Positions 29,401 to 39,712 of a stretch of DNA of 64,000 nucleotides are shown piece after piece; the stretch's first letter is position 1; each line of letters begins with the position of its first letter. Origin of the DNA: Bacteroidales bacterium (GTDB taxonomy: Bacteria > Bacteroidota > Bacteroidia > Bacteroidales > JAADJA01); assembly GCA_020052415.1 (NCBI GenBank), contig JAGVPB010000011.1, positions 192,035-256,034 of the forward strand, given 5' to 3'. A model generated the notes under the pieces. The model did no database searches. It was not told the origin of the DNA and was given only the letters and a program-made list of their open reading frames with translations. Both the position numbers and the translations under genes were made by a program.

Positions 29401-30791
29401 TGTTTGAATGGACAACAGGAGGTAATTCCGATTGGGCGGTTTCCACCGATACACCATACGAAGGGAGTTTTTGCATCAAATCAGGGACGTTGAATGACGA
29501 TCAAAGTAATTATTTAAGCCTGCAATTTGAAGTATTAGGGGAAGACAGTTTATCATTCTGGTATAAAGTATCGTCCGAAACCGGCTATGACTTCATGAAG
29601 TTTTATATTGACGATGTTGAAATTTCTTCCTGGTCAGGTGAAATTGACTGGGCCCGCGCATCATACTTGATTACTGTAGGCACTCACACATTCAAATGGA
29701 CATACAACAAAGATGAAACCCTATCAGGCGGTAATGATTGTTCCTGGCTGGATTTTATTGTGTTTCCGGTTGCAGTATTTGAAGCCGCTTTTATTTCCGA
29801 TGCCACCAATATCTGCGAGGGTGAATCGGTAAGTTTTTATGACCAGTCGCCTGCAAGTGCAATCAGCTGGGACTGGATTTTTGAAGGAGGTACGCCCGGA
29901 ACATCATCATTGCAAAATCCTGTGATTATGTATTTAACTTCCGGTATTTATGACGTTTCATTAACCGTTTCAAATGGTACTGTAAACAACACATTGCTTC
30001 TCGAAGACTATTTAACCGTTTCTGCTTTACCGGCAACAGCGCCAGCGCCAACCGGACCGACAGAAGTTTGCGGCGATACAGAAAATACAGATTACAGCAC
30101 GTCCGGATTAACCGGGATAACTGTTTATCATTGGTTACTTGAGCCTGCTGATGCCGGTAATGTAACCGGGACGGGCTTAACCTCCACCATTAACTGGACA
30201 ACAGGATTTTTGGGTGAGGCAACTTTAACAGTTGCAGGTGAAAACAATTGTGGAGCCGGTGCTTATTCCGATCCCGTCAATATTTCTCGTTATTTGCCTG
30301 AGGTCACCCTTGATCCTATTGACTGGGTTTGCCTTGACTGGCCGGCCTTTGAACTCACAGGAGGAATGCCTGAAGGAGGAGTATATTCCGGGCCCAGCGT
30401 TGAAAACGGCTGGTTTAATCCCTCTGTTGCCGGAGTTGGTACGCACACTATTACCTATACTTACACAGATCCTAACAATTGTGATAATTTTGCGACAGAA
30501 ACAATTTTGGTTGATCCCTGCACGGGTGTACATGATTTGGATGATGTGCCTGGAATGAATATATATCCTAATCCCACAAAAGGAATTATTACTATTGATT
30601 TTGATCCGGGCAAAGGCAAAGCAGAAGTTGTAATTCTGAGTACTTTGAATAAGGTTGTGTATTCTAAGTTAATTGAATCTTTGACCGCCGGGAAGGTGAA
30701 TCTAGATTTAAGCAGCCTGTCCAAAGGAATTTATTTCATCAAACTTAAAACCGACAATAAGGAAGTAATACAAAAAGTAATTCTAAAATAA
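26499..30791 (+). CDS. Divergent gingipain-like (C25) protein with Cys-to-Asp change, PKD domain, T9SS type A domain
   Basis: I start at 26499, which gives a signal peptide (RLIVVLTGLLIFTLRLSAG); an ATG at 26472 would add nine residues. The N-terminal ~640 residues belong to a different C25 branch from the five paralogues around it: propeptide ~35-235, catalytic fold ~250-645. The active-site His is kept (CDHGTESGW, His493). The position of the nucleophile in FVWSIDDLTGKF is Asp525 instead of Cys, so a gingipain-type mechanism looks impossible. Conserved flanking motifs (NINSLLN, AEKFHRYT, FHHHGDAF) remain. The tail has CARDB-like domains, a jelly roll (~957-1095), a PKD domain (FYDQSPASAISWDWIFEGG), an Ig-like domain and a type A CTD (IYPNPTKGIITI to QKVILK). 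It matches the tail of C25 protein 4 closely. Confidence 0.88.
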   Translation: MKIYLSSVFKYGYRLIVVLTGLLIFTLRLSAGTHTYTDGWSKAGFTVLSQSSNGVLINYSVGEFSLTDVTINGEVCQNLEMPGSWLPGDEGTPKLPASGRYIALPQGAEVTFRIVSFRTETFNDVNLMPSFRIPRSDYQGPLEYTKDAGIYSADEFFPERPVKLLENGIIRGVDVVMLGVTPFLYNPVTKELIVYRDLMIEVTFDGGNGHFGDDRLRSRWWDPMLSDMLLNYASLPKMNYNKSYYTDETGCEYLVIIPNESDFQQWADSVKDFRNLQGILTKVVTLLEIGGNTAAQIEGYIDNAYNTWDIPPSACLLLGDYGTDASNRIIAPLWNNYCVSDNIYGDVNNDDLPDIVMARITAQDEVHLQVMVTKFIHYEKSPPTDPDFYLHPVTSTGWATDGWFQLGVELPGGFWREVLGKQPVRINEIVSGTPGTIWSTADNTGTIVNYFGPDGLGYIPEFPSDLGGWTNGTPDAITTAVNNGTFMIQQCDHGTESGWLTPEYSILNINSLLNTDLTFVWSIDDLTGKFNYSSEVFAEKFHRYTHKDENSGCFGINAASEITYEFVNEVYVWGAYDNMWPNFMPEFGSTPEPRGILPAFACTAGKYFLQQSMWSSNQTGKTATFHLFHHHGDAFTTVYSEVPQNLTISHPPYLYTDETTFEVTADTDALIGLSVNGELIGTATGTGNPVVITIPAQAPPDEVLVTVTKQNYYRYEGYVEVLPATGPYVVQNSVSLNDGSGNGNGIMETSESILASITVENVGVEDATNVTVTIASADPYITLTDNSESYGTIPAGSTAVVTDGFAWEVSDSIPDMHNVLFDLTATDGMMTWMSDFSITGHAPLIETGTLLIDDYIGNFNGRLDPGETVYLIIPTYNNGSYNAANTIGTLSCSSGFITLINTTYNFNDIGAGLMEEAMFNVTVAANAPAGAYVEFLYEVTSGAYYHQESYPTIISMIVEDWETGDMSLFEWTTGGNSDWAVSTDTPYEGSFCIKSGTLNDDQSNYLSLQFEVLGEDSLSFWYKVSSETGYDFMKFYIDDVEISSWSGEIDWARASYLITVGTHTFKWTYNKDETLSGGNDCSWLDFIVFPVAVFEAAFISDATNICEGESVSFYDQSPASAISWDWIFEGGTPGTSSLQNPVIMYLTSGIYDVSLTVSNGTVNNTLLLEDYLTVSALPATAPAPTGPTEVCGDTENTDYSTSGLTGITVYHWLLEPADAGNVTGTGLTSTINWTTGFLGEATLTVAGENNCGAGAYSDPVNISRYLPEVTLDPIDWVCLDWPAFELTGGMPEGGVYSGPSVENGWFNPSVAGVGTHTITYTYTDPNNCDNFATETILVDPCTGVHDLDDVPGMNIYPNPTKGIITIDFDPGKGKAEVVILSTLNKVVYSKLIESLTAGKVNLDLSSLSKGIYFIKLKTDNKEVIQKVILK

Positions 30792-31079
30792 TTCAGATTT
30801 TTTTTAAGGAACTATTTAAAAATTATATTGTTATTGTGGCATTTACAATATTGACCGGATCAGTTAAATGGCAGGTTTCAAAATTAAGCCCTGAGTTAAT
30901 TATTATGTTCCCAAAATCTAAAAAGGGTCGAAAAAAATCGTTCAATACAATAAGTGATTTAAGGCAACCCTGAGGGATGATTCTTTGTCATGTGATATGT
31001 ATATTTCAAGGAGCACAAAGAAGGGTTAGATTTTCATCCGTATTAACATTTTGGATCTGATTAATTTTAATCTATCGCC

Positions 31080-34000
31080 ATGCAAAAAAAATTATTACTT
31101 CCGCTGATTATTACATTGTTTGTCCCATTCCTGCTAAAGGCTGAATGGATTCCATTGATAAAACAGAATACCGGACATTCCTCACCTAATGTAACCCTGA
31201 TCAGCGATGACCACAACAGTACTGTTATTAAAATTGAAATTTCCGGATTCGAACTGAAGGATTTCATCTTGGGTGCTCATCATTATCAAATGGTAGATTT
31301 GCTATCGGAATCGTTTACAGCTATTCCCGGATACCCTGAATTACCTTATATAGCTAAAGTTCTCGCAATTCCTGACCATGCAGGTATTTCGGTTGAAGTA
31401 TTGGAAACCGGCGACCTACAATCATTTTACAACATAAATTTACCACCTGCACGCGAAAGTTTTCAGGAAGGGTCACCTGAAACACCCTATTCCGAAAATA
31501 GTCATGCTTACCAATCCGTGAAAGCCTATCCCGGTGAATTTGTTCAATTGGATCCGCCATCAGTTTTTCGTGATTTCAGGATTACACGGGTATCGGTTTT
31601 CCCTTTGCGATATATCCCCGCCAACAAAGAACTGCAGGCAGTTTCATCTGTTACTGTCCGCATCAGTTATGGCCCCGGTGAAGTGGTAAATCCAAAAACC
31701 AGCAATAAAAGACCAATTGCTCCCTCTTTTGGTAAACTATACCGCAGTTTGATTTTTAATTATAGTAGTGTGCTGAACGATTTATACGGCGGTAAGGAAG
31801 AAGGGCATGAGTTGATGCTGTGTATTATGCCTGATGAATTTGTTGCCAGTTTTGAGCCGTATGCCGAATGGAAACGGCTAAGCGGAATAGATATTCATAT
31901 TACTAAATTCAGCGATATTGGAGCAAACTCTTCCAATGCTGATATAATCAAAAACCATACAACTGATGCATTTCACAACTGGGATGTTCCTCCGACTTAT
32001 GTTTTAATGGTTGGTGATGATGGAGTTTTTCCTAAGCAAATTTGTTCTTATGGATTTCCCAACGAAGATTTTTTTGTAGAAATTGACGGAAATGATTTTT
32101 TCCCTGAAATGTTTATTGGCAGGATTACCAACCAGAGTGATTATGGGTTGCAGGTGATGATCAATAAATTTTTGAAGTACGAAAAAACACCATACACTTC
32201 CAATACCGACTGGTTTAAAAAAGGCATCTGCTGTTCGAATGATGCCTATGCCTCCCAAATACAAACCAAAAGGTTTGCCGCCCAGCGCATGCTGCTGGAT
32301 GGCGGATTTACCACCGTGGATACAATGATGAGCGATCCAGGATGCACCTATAATGTAACTGATGTTGTAAATGCAATTAACAACGGAAGAAGTTTTTTGA
32401 ATTATCGGGGCGAAGGCTGGTCAACAGGCTGGTGGGCTACATGTACACCAATGACGATCTCTAATCTTTCAAGCTTAAACAATGGCGAAAAATTTACTTT
32501 TGTAACCAGCATAGGATGCGGTGTTGCTATGTTCCAAACATCCGGCGGAAATTGTTTTGGAGAAGAATGGCTTGAGATGGGAACACTCTCAAGCCCGGAA
32601 GGTGCAATAGCTTTTATCGGGCCAACAGGGAATACTCATACAACCTATAATAATAAAATTGACATGGGTATTTATATGGGGATGTTCCAGGAAGGGCTGG
32701 AAACACCAGGTCAGGCGCTGGTAAGGGGCAAACTATACATGTACACTGTGTTCGGTAATCAATATTATGTAGATTACCATTATAAAATATTTTGTGTTTT
32801 GGGCGATCCAAGCATCCATATCTGGAAGGACGTGCCTCAGGCCATTACTGTGGATTATCCGGCTGCCATTCCATTCGGAAACAATCTGGTTGAATTTACG
32901 GTTACTCATACGTCCACCACTTTACCCGTTACCAACGCGCTGGTGTGCGTTTCCAGTGAAAATCTTTTCTCCACAGGATATACTGATTCTGAAGGTAAGG
33001 CTTATGTAGAAATTGATGCACAAATTCTGGAAACTTTAGATGTAACGGTTCGTGGTGGTAACGTAATTCCTTTCCAGGGAACCCTGATCGTGATGCAGCC
33101 ATCCGGCCCCTATGTTATTGAGGATTCTTATGTTATCAACGATGCTGCTGGCGGCAATGGCAATGGCCTCATGGATTACGGCGAAACCAACCTGTTAAGC
33201 ATTACCATGAAAAATGTCGGTGTTGAGCAGGCGGAAAATGTCGTAGTTACACTTTCAACAATAAACACTAACATCACTATCACAGACAGCACTGCAAATT
33301 ATGGAAATATTGCAGCGGGTACCACCGCAGTTGTAACCGATGGATTTGCAATTTCTGTGGCAGGTAATATTCCTGATCTCGAACCGGTTTCAATGGAGGT
33401 GACTGCAACCGATGGCTCAGACACCTGGTTTAGTTATATTTCTATCGAAGCCCATTCACCTGTCCTTGAATTTCTGGGCTTTGTTATTGCCGATCCTGCA
33501 GGGAACAATAACGGTAAGATTGATCCCGGGGAGACGGTTGATATTACGATAAATATTGAAAATTCAGGTTCTTCCGGGGCATTTAATGTGTCTGGAGTAT
33601 TGACGGAAAATGATCCTTTTGTTACGATAAATACTTCACAAATGAGTTTTGGCAATATTTCCGGCGGGTCACAGGCTGATGCTGTTTACAGTGTAACTGC
33701 AGCTTTCAACACTCCTGCCGGACACCTCGCAGATTTGAGTTTAGGCCTGAATGCTGATTTAGGAATAACCGGTGCAGCTGCACTGGAGATTGTTATCGGG
33801 CAAATACCTGTTCTTATCCTCGATTTGGATGAAAACGGCAATTCAGCGCCCGACATGGAAACTGCACTCAATACGATTGATATTGCCTATGAAAAACTAA
33901 CTTTCTTTCCACCGGATCTTCATTTATATTCTACAATATTCCTTTGTCTTGGTGTTTTTCCTTCGAACCATGTATTGAATTCTTCCGAAGGCCAGACTCT

Positions 34001-35420
34001 CGCCAATTATCTTAATGATGGCGGTTCTTTGTATATGGAAGGCGCAGATACCTGGTGTTTTGATCAGGGCACAACAGTTCATGGAATGTTTAATATTATT
34101 GAAAGCGGAGATGGGACCAGTGATATGGAAACTGTTGCTGGAATAGCCGGCACCTTCACGGAAGGAATGTCATTTAATTATAACGGCGACAATAGCTACA
34201 TGGATCATATCGAAGCAGATCCACCGGCATTTAAAATTCTTAATAATCAAATACCTTTTTATGGGACAGCTGTAGCTTATGATGCAGGTGATTACAAAAC
34301 CATCGGTACAGGTCATGAATTTGGCGGATTGCAAGATGGGACATCGCCTTCAACTAAAGAAGAATTGATGGCTGCCTATTTGGAATTTCTTGGTATTTCA
34401 ACCGCGATACAAGCTACTTTTAATTCTAATGTAACACAGGTATGCGAGAACAATACGGTTAACTTTTACGATCAGTCATCTGGAGGGGTTATTTCCTGGC
34501 AATGGACATTTGAGGGTGGCAATCCCGCTACCTCTATCGCACAGAACCCGACAGTTTATTATTCTACTCCCGGAAGCTATGATGTAACACTTACCGTTTC
34601 CGACGGAGTTGAAAGCAGCACTTTAACTCTTAACAATTACATCACTGTTAGCTCAATGCCGGGCGTTCCAGGAGCGCCGGCTGGCCCAAATCTGGTTTGT
34701 TTGAATGTTGGTATTACGGATTACAGCACAACCGGTTTGGCGGGTATCACTAATTACGATTGGCTGTTTGAACCTTCTTTAGCGGGAAATGTGACCGGTA
34801 CAGGTTTGACTGCAACCATCATTTGGGCAAATGGCTATTTGGGTGACGCAACCCTTAAAGTTGCAGGCGAAAATGTATGCGGAACCGGTACTTATTCAAC
34901 AACTTTAAACATTACCCGCTATTTACCCGATGTCACTCTTGAACCTTTTGACTGGGTTTGCCTCGATTGGCCTGCATTTGAGCTATCCGGGGGATTGCCG
35001 GTTGGTGGTGAATATTCCGGTCCGGGTGTAGAAAACGGTTGGTTTAATCCCGCTATTGCCGGAATAGGTACACATACCATTACTTACATATACAATGATC
35101 CCAATAATTGTGAAAATTTTGCAACAGAAACGATTTTAGTTGATCCCTGCACTGGTATGAATGATATTACTGGTCAGCCGGGAATTAAAGTTTATCCTAA
35201 TCCGTCAACAGGAATGATATCAATTGGGTTTGATCAAAACATGGGCGCTATTGATATACTTGTGGTGAATACCTTAAACAGTATTGTATATTCTGACTCA
35301 GCAGAAACGACAAGCGGGAAAGAGCTGAACATTGATTTAAGCAAACTGGCAAAAGGAATCTATTTCATGAAACTGAAAACAGACAAGATAGAAAAAACAA
35401 TAAAAATTATTCTTCAATAA
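31080..35420 (+). CDS. Gingipain-like (C25) protein 3, His-to-Glu variant, T9SS type A domain
   Basis: The 1446-residue paralogue has signal peptide MQKKLLLPLIITLFVPFLLKA, mature EWIPL, a propeptide and a C25 fold at ~238-580 with Glu445 at the His position (NYRGEGW) and Cys480. After Ig-like and CARDB-like regions (~585-900) comes an alpha/beta domain at ~906-1105 (VLILDLDENGN, LYSTIFLCLG, LANYLNDGGSLYMEG, KEELMAAYLEFLGI). It looks like a glutamine-amidotransferase/flavodoxin-type fold and is shared only with C25 protein 5. A PKD domain (~1115-1195), an Ig-like domain ending FATETILVDPCTG and a type A CTD (VYPNPSTGMISI to TIKIILQ) complete it. It lies 288 bp after the divergent C25 gene; I see no clear promoter in the gap. 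Confidence 0.9.
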   Translation: MQKKLLLPLIITLFVPFLLKAEWIPLIKQNTGHSSPNVTLISDDHNSTVIKIEISGFELKDFILGAHHYQMVDLLSESFTAIPGYPELPYIAKVLAIPDHAGISVEVLETGDLQSFYNINLPPARESFQEGSPETPYSENSHAYQSVKAYPGEFVQLDPPSVFRDFRITRVSVFPLRYIPANKELQAVSSVTVRISYGPGEVVNPKTSNKRPIAPSFGKLYRSLIFNYSSVLNDLYGGKEEGHELMLCIMPDEFVASFEPYAEWKRLSGIDIHITKFSDIGANSSNADIIKNHTTDAFHNWDVPPTYVLMVGDDGVFPKQICSYGFPNEDFFVEIDGNDFFPEMFIGRITNQSDYGLQVMINKFLKYEKTPYTSNTDWFKKGICCSNDAYASQIQTKRFAAQRMLLDGGFTTVDTMMSDPGCTYNVTDVVNAINNGRSFLNYRGEGWSTGWWATCTPMTISNLSSLNNGEKFTFVTSIGCGVAMFQTSGGNCFGEEWLEMGTLSSPEGAIAFIGPTGNTHTTYNNKIDMGIYMGMFQEGLETPGQALVRGKLYMYTVFGNQYYVDYHYKIFCVLGDPSIHIWKDVPQAITVDYPAAIPFGNNLVEFTVTHTSTTLPVTNALVCVSSENLFSTGYTDSEGKAYVEIDAQILETLDVTVRGGNVIPFQGTLIVMQPSGPYVIEDSYVINDAAGGNGNGLMDYGETNLLSITMKNVGVEQAENVVVTLSTINTNITITDSTANYGNIAAGTTAVVTDGFAISVAGNIPDLEPVSMEVTATDGSDTWFSYISIEAHSPVLEFLGFVIADPAGNNNGKIDPGETVDITINIENSGSSGAFNVSGVLTENDPFVTINTSQMSFGNISGGSQADAVYSVTAAFNTPAGHLADLSLGLNADLGITGAAALEIVIGQIPVLILDLDENGNSAPDMETALNTIDIAYEKLTFFPPDLHLYSTIFLCLGVFPSNHVLNSSEGQTLANYLNDGGSLYMEGADTWCFDQGTTVHGMFNIIESGDGTSDMETVAGIAGTFTEGMSFNYNGDNSYMDHIEADPPAFKILNNQIPFYGTAVAYDAGDYKTIGTGHEFGGLQDGTSPSTKEELMAAYLEFLGISTAIQATFNSNVTQVCENNTVNFYDQSSGGVISWQWTFEGGNPATSIAQNPTVYYSTPGSYDVTLTVSDGVESSTLTLNNYITVSSMPGVPGAPAGPNLVCLNVGITDYSTTGLAGITNYDWLFEPSLAGNVTGTGLTATIIWANGYLGDATLKVAGENVCGTGTYSTTLNITRYLPDVTLEPFDWVCLDWPAFELSGGLPVGGEYSGPGVENGWFNPAIAGIGTHTITYIYNDPNNCENFATETILVDPCTGMNDITGQPGIKVYPNPSTGMISIGFDQNMGAIDILVVNTLNSIVYSDSAETTSGKELNIDLSKLAKGIYFMKLKTDKIEKTIKIILQ

Positions 35421-35488
35421 TTAAAATTACGACTTATATTATAATCATAACTTATCATATTGATCTTTTCAAATTTTAATTTATCTAT

Positions 35489-38400
35489 ATGCGAAAAAAA
35501 TTATTACTTCCGTTAATTATTGCTTTTTTTGTCACATTTTCTATCAGGGCTGAATGGATTCCATTGAATAAACAGAATACATCACAGTCACCACCGAAAG
35601 TTACATTGTTAAGTGATGATAACAGCAGTACAGTCATTAAAATTGAAATCTCAGGATTCGAATTGAACGATTTCTCTGCCGATGGCAAAACATATCAGAA
35701 AGCAGATTTACTGACTGAATCGTTCACTGCAAATCCGGGTTTTCCTGAACTGCCGTATATAGCTAAAGTTTTAGCTATTCCTGACCAGGCAGGAATTTCG
35801 ATCGAAGTATTGGAAACCGGAAATATCCAAACCTTCGAAAATATTTATTTACCACCGGCAAGGTCAAGCTGGATTGAAGGCGCTCCTGAATCGCCGTACG
35901 ACGAAAATACGGATGCTTATCATTCCAATGAGGCTTTCCCCGTGGGATTAACAAACACAGAACCACCATCAATTTTTCGTGATTTCCGGATTGCGCGGGT
36001 GTCTGTTTTTCCGCTGCGTTATATTGCGGCCAAAAAGGAGTTACAGGTTATTTCATCCATCACAGTAAGGATAAATTATGGTGCTGGCGGGGTGGTTAAT
36101 CCAAAAACTACTCTTAAAAAACCGATTGCACCCTCATTTGGAGAACTGTATAAAAGTTTCATTTTCAATTACGGAAGTGTGCTGAATAAATTTTATGGTG
36201 GCAAGGAAAACGGACATGAATTGATGCTTTGCATTATGCCTGATGAATTTGTCGCAAGCTTTCAAATTTATGCCGACTGGAAAAGGCGAAGCGGAATAGA
36301 TATTCATATAACCAAATTCAGTGATATTGGAGCCAACAACACCGATCCTAATATCATTAAAAATCATATTACCGACGCTTACCACAACTGGGAAGTACCT
36401 CCGACTTACGTATTAATAATTGGCGATGATGGAGTCTTTCCAAAAAAAATAGTTAACTATCCCGACTATTCTTTTCCGAATGAAGATTTCTTTGTAGAGA
36501 TTGACGGAAATGACTATTTCCCTGAATTGATGATCGGACGATTTACTAACCAGGGCGATTACCGAATGCAGGTAATGATCAACAAGTTTATGAAGTACGA
36601 AAAAACGCCGTATATCGCGAATACCGCCTGGTTTAAAAAAGGAACCTGCTGTTCAAATAATGCTTATCCTTCACAGGTAGCAACCAAACGTTTTGCAGCT
36701 GAAGAAATGCTTCTTGAAGGTGGATTTACTTCAGTAGATACCATGATGAGTGATCCCGGCTGTACCTACGATCTTAATGATATTGTCGGAGCGATCAATA
36801 ATGGGCGAAGTTATTTGAATTATCGCGGCGAAGGCTGGTACTACGGATGGTATGCCAACTGTTATGATTTTCCACCAAGCGCTGTCACTAACGATGTGGA
36901 CAATGGGGAAAAACTCACTTTTGTGACCAGTATTGGATGCGGGGTGGCAATGTTCGACGCCCCGGGGGGCAATTGTTTTGGTGAGGAATGGGTGGAGGTT
37001 GGTACTCTTACCAGCCAGAAAGGCGCTCCGGCTTTTATCGGGCCTACATCCAATACCCATACAGCCTATAACAACCAGATTGACAAAGGTATTTATCTCG
37101 GTATGTTCCACGAAGGCATGGATACTCCGGGACAAGCGCTCGTGAGGGGAAAACTTTATATGTTTCAGGTTTTCGGAAATGAATATTATGTGGAATATCA
37201 TTATAAAATATATTGTGTTTTGGGAGATCCAAGCATACATATTTGGAAGAAAGTTCCTCAGGCGGTTACTGCAAATTACCCCGCTTCCATTCCTTTTGGA
37301 AACAACCTGGTTGAATTCACCATCAATTATACCTCAAGCGGTCAACCTGTTACCGATGCACTGGTATGTGTTACAGGAGCAAATATTTTCTCGACGGGAT
37401 ATACAGATGCAACGGGTAAGGCTTATCTCGATATCACTGCAGATGCGGTTGAAACATTGAACGTTACGGTTCGCGGTGGAGATGTATATCCTTTTCTGGG
37501 AACGGTGGAAATTCTACAACCCACAGGTGCTTATGTAGTCAGTGACACATGTGTCATTAACGACATTGCAGGCGGCAACGGAAACGGAATCATGGAAACC
37601 TCTGAGACCATTCTTGCTTCGCTCACAGTAAAGAATGTCGGTGTTCAGACCGCAAATAATGTAACAGTGACCATTGCCACACAGGATGAATTTGTGACAG
37701 TAACGGATAATACCGAATCCTACGGATCTGTTTTAGCAGGCGCTACAGCTATTGTTCCTGATGGATTTGGATGGATAGTCGCCGATAACATTCCTGACCT
37801 GCACGATGTCATATTTGAAATGACTGCCTCTGATGGAACCGGAATCTGGACGTCGTACTTCAGCCTTACGGGACATGCACCGTTGATTGAATTCGGTAAC
37901 ATGATGATTTATGATCCTCAGGGAAATGACAACGGTCGTCTGGATCCGGGTGAAACAGTGAGCCTGATCTTTCCGACCTATAACAATGGCACATATCCGG
38001 CAACCGGAGCATTAGGAACATTGACCTGCCTTAGCGGATATATTACTGTGAACAACGCTACCTGGGATTTCAACACGATAGAAGCAGGGACGATGGAAGA
38101 AGGAATTTTCAATATTACAGCCTCGTCTAATGCTCCCATCGGAACCAGCATAAACTTTTTGTACAGTGTTACTTCAGGAGGATATAACATCCAGGAAAAT
38201 TATGCAACTACAATTGGTCTGATAGTAGAAGATTGGGAAACCGGCGATATGAGCCAGTTTGGCTGGACTACCGGCGGAGTATCCAACTGGGTTATAACTG
38301 GTGATAATCCTTATGAGGGCAGCTTCTGTGTTAAATCGGGACCAGTTGGAAGCAATCAAAGCAATTATTTAAGCCTTCAATATACTGTGTCTGGCCCCGA

Positions 38401-39646
38401 CAGCATTTCGTTCTGGTATAAAGTATCATCAGAATCAGGATATGATAACCTGGAGTTTTATATAGATAACGTTGAAAAGTTCTCCGCTTCTGGCAACGCT
38501 GGATGGGCGCGGAAAGCATTCGCTGTTACAGCCGGACTTCACACTTTTAAATGGGTTTACGACAAAGATTGGAATGGCGTTAGCGGCAGCGACTGCACAT
38601 GGATAGATTATATAATCCTCCCGGCATCTGTTTTTGAAGCTTACTTTACCGCCAACGAAACCGAGGTTTGCGAGGGTGAATCTGTAAATTTCTATGACCA
38701 GTCGCCTGCAAGTGCGATCAGCTGGGATTGGTCCTTTGAAGGTGGTACACCCGGAACTTCTACATTACAGGATCCGGTCATTCTTTATTCAAATGCAGGT
38801 ATATATGATGTATCGCTGACGATCTCCAATGGCACTACGACAAACACCCTGGCTCTTGAAAACTATATTACGGTATCGGCTTTACCCGGAACAGCTCCAC
38901 CTCCTACGGGACCAACAACCGTGTGTGCAAGTGGAGGCAATACACTTTATACTACCGCAGGATTGCCGGGGATAACATCCTATGATTGGCTGCTTGAGCC
39001 TTCCGGAGCAGGAAATGTCTATGGTACGGGCTTAACAACCACTGTTATCTGGACTTCCGGATTTTTAGGCAATGCAACCCTGAAAGTGGCAGGTGAAAAT
39101 ATTTGCGGAACCGGTACTTATTCAACGGCATTAAGCATTAACCGTTATTTGCCTGAAGTTACACTGGAACCTTTTGTTTGGGTTTGCCTCAACTGGCCGG
39201 CATTTGAACTTACCGGAGGAATGCCTCCGGGTGGTGAATATTCCGGTACGGGTGTTGAAAACGGTTGGTTTAATCCGTCTGTTGCTGGAGTGGGAACACA
39301 TATCATTACATATTCCTACACCGATCCTAACAGTTGTGAAAATTTTGCCACTGAAACAATTTTAGTTGATCCCTGCACCGGTATGGATGATACGGATGAC
39401 CTTTCAGGAATAAAGATTTATCCAAATCCGACAACAGGTGTGATTGAAGTTCGCTTTGATGAGATCACGGGCGCTACTGAAATTTCGGTTGTAAATACAT
39501 TAAATAGGATAGTATATGCTGAATCATTTGAAACGATTAGCGGCAACAGACTAAACCTGGATTTAAGCAATCTGGCAAAAGGTATTTATTTCATTAAGCT
39601 GAAATCAGACAAAAAAGAACAAACGGTAAAAGTCATTCTTCAATAA
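35489..39646 (+). CDS. Gingipain-like (C25) protein 4, His-to-Glu variant, T9SS type A domain
   Basis: The 1385-residue paralogue has signal peptide MRKKLLLPLIIAFFVTFSIRA, mature EWIPL, a propeptide and a C25 fold at ~240-585 with Glu448 (NYRGEGW) and Cys484. Around the presumed active site it departs from its neighbours: GEGWYYGWYANCYDFPPS replaces GEGW..GWWATCTPMT, and one residue is inserted before the Cys. This may mean a different substrate pocket (inference). The tail has CARDB-like domains, a jelly roll (~909-1047), PKD (FYDQSPASAISWDWSFEGG), Ig-like and type A CTD (IYPNPTTGVIEV to TVKVILQ). The tail matches that of the divergent C25 gene at 26499 rather than those of proteins 3 and 5. 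The 68-bp gap to protein 3 suggests co-transcription. Confidence 0.9.
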   Translation: MRKKLLLPLIIAFFVTFSIRAEWIPLNKQNTSQSPPKVTLLSDDNSSTVIKIEISGFELNDFSADGKTYQKADLLTESFTANPGFPELPYIAKVLAIPDQAGISIEVLETGNIQTFENIYLPPARSSWIEGAPESPYDENTDAYHSNEAFPVGLTNTEPPSIFRDFRIARVSVFPLRYIAAKKELQVISSITVRINYGAGGVVNPKTTLKKPIAPSFGELYKSFIFNYGSVLNKFYGGKENGHELMLCIMPDEFVASFQIYADWKRRSGIDIHITKFSDIGANNTDPNIIKNHITDAYHNWEVPPTYVLIIGDDGVFPKKIVNYPDYSFPNEDFFVEIDGNDYFPELMIGRFTNQGDYRMQVMINKFMKYEKTPYIANTAWFKKGTCCSNNAYPSQVATKRFAAEEMLLEGGFTSVDTMMSDPGCTYDLNDIVGAINNGRSYLNYRGEGWYYGWYANCYDFPPSAVTNDVDNGEKLTFVTSIGCGVAMFDAPGGNCFGEEWVEVGTLTSQKGAPAFIGPTSNTHTAYNNQIDKGIYLGMFHEGMDTPGQALVRGKLYMFQVFGNEYYVEYHYKIYCVLGDPSIHIWKKVPQAVTANYPASIPFGNNLVEFTINYTSSGQPVTDALVCVTGANIFSTGYTDATGKAYLDITADAVETLNVTVRGGDVYPFLGTVEILQPTGAYVVSDTCVINDIAGGNGNGIMETSETILASLTVKNVGVQTANNVTVTIATQDEFVTVTDNTESYGSVLAGATAIVPDGFGWIVADNIPDLHDVIFEMTASDGTGIWTSYFSLTGHAPLIEFGNMMIYDPQGNDNGRLDPGETVSLIFPTYNNGTYPATGALGTLTCLSGYITVNNATWDFNTIEAGTMEEGIFNITASSNAPIGTSINFLYSVTSGGYNIQENYATTIGLIVEDWETGDMSQFGWTTGGVSNWVITGDNPYEGSFCVKSGPVGSNQSNYLSLQYTVSGPDSISFWYKVSSESGYDNLEFYIDNVEKFSASGNAGWARKAFAVTAGLHTFKWVYDKDWNGVSGSDCTWIDYIILPASVFEAYFTANETEVCEGESVNFYDQSPASAISWDWSFEGGTPGTSTLQDPVILYSNAGIYDVSLTISNGTTTNTLALENYITVSALPGTAPPPTGPTTVCASGGNTLYTTAGLPGITSYDWLLEPSGAGNVYGTGLTTTVIWTSGFLGNATLKVAGENICGTGTYSTALSINRYLPEVTLEPFVWVCLNWPAFELTGGMPPGGEYSGTGVENGWFNPSVAGVGTHIITYSYTDPNSCENFATETILVDPCTGMDDTDDLSGIKIYPNPTTGVIEVRFDEITGATEISVVNTLNRIVYAESFETISGNRLNLDLSNLAKGIYFIKLKSDKKEQTVKVILQ

Positions 39647-39712
39647 TTCTATTCAGGAATTATTTTTAAACATAATTTGTCACTATGGTTTTATAAATTT
39701 ATTTTTATCACC

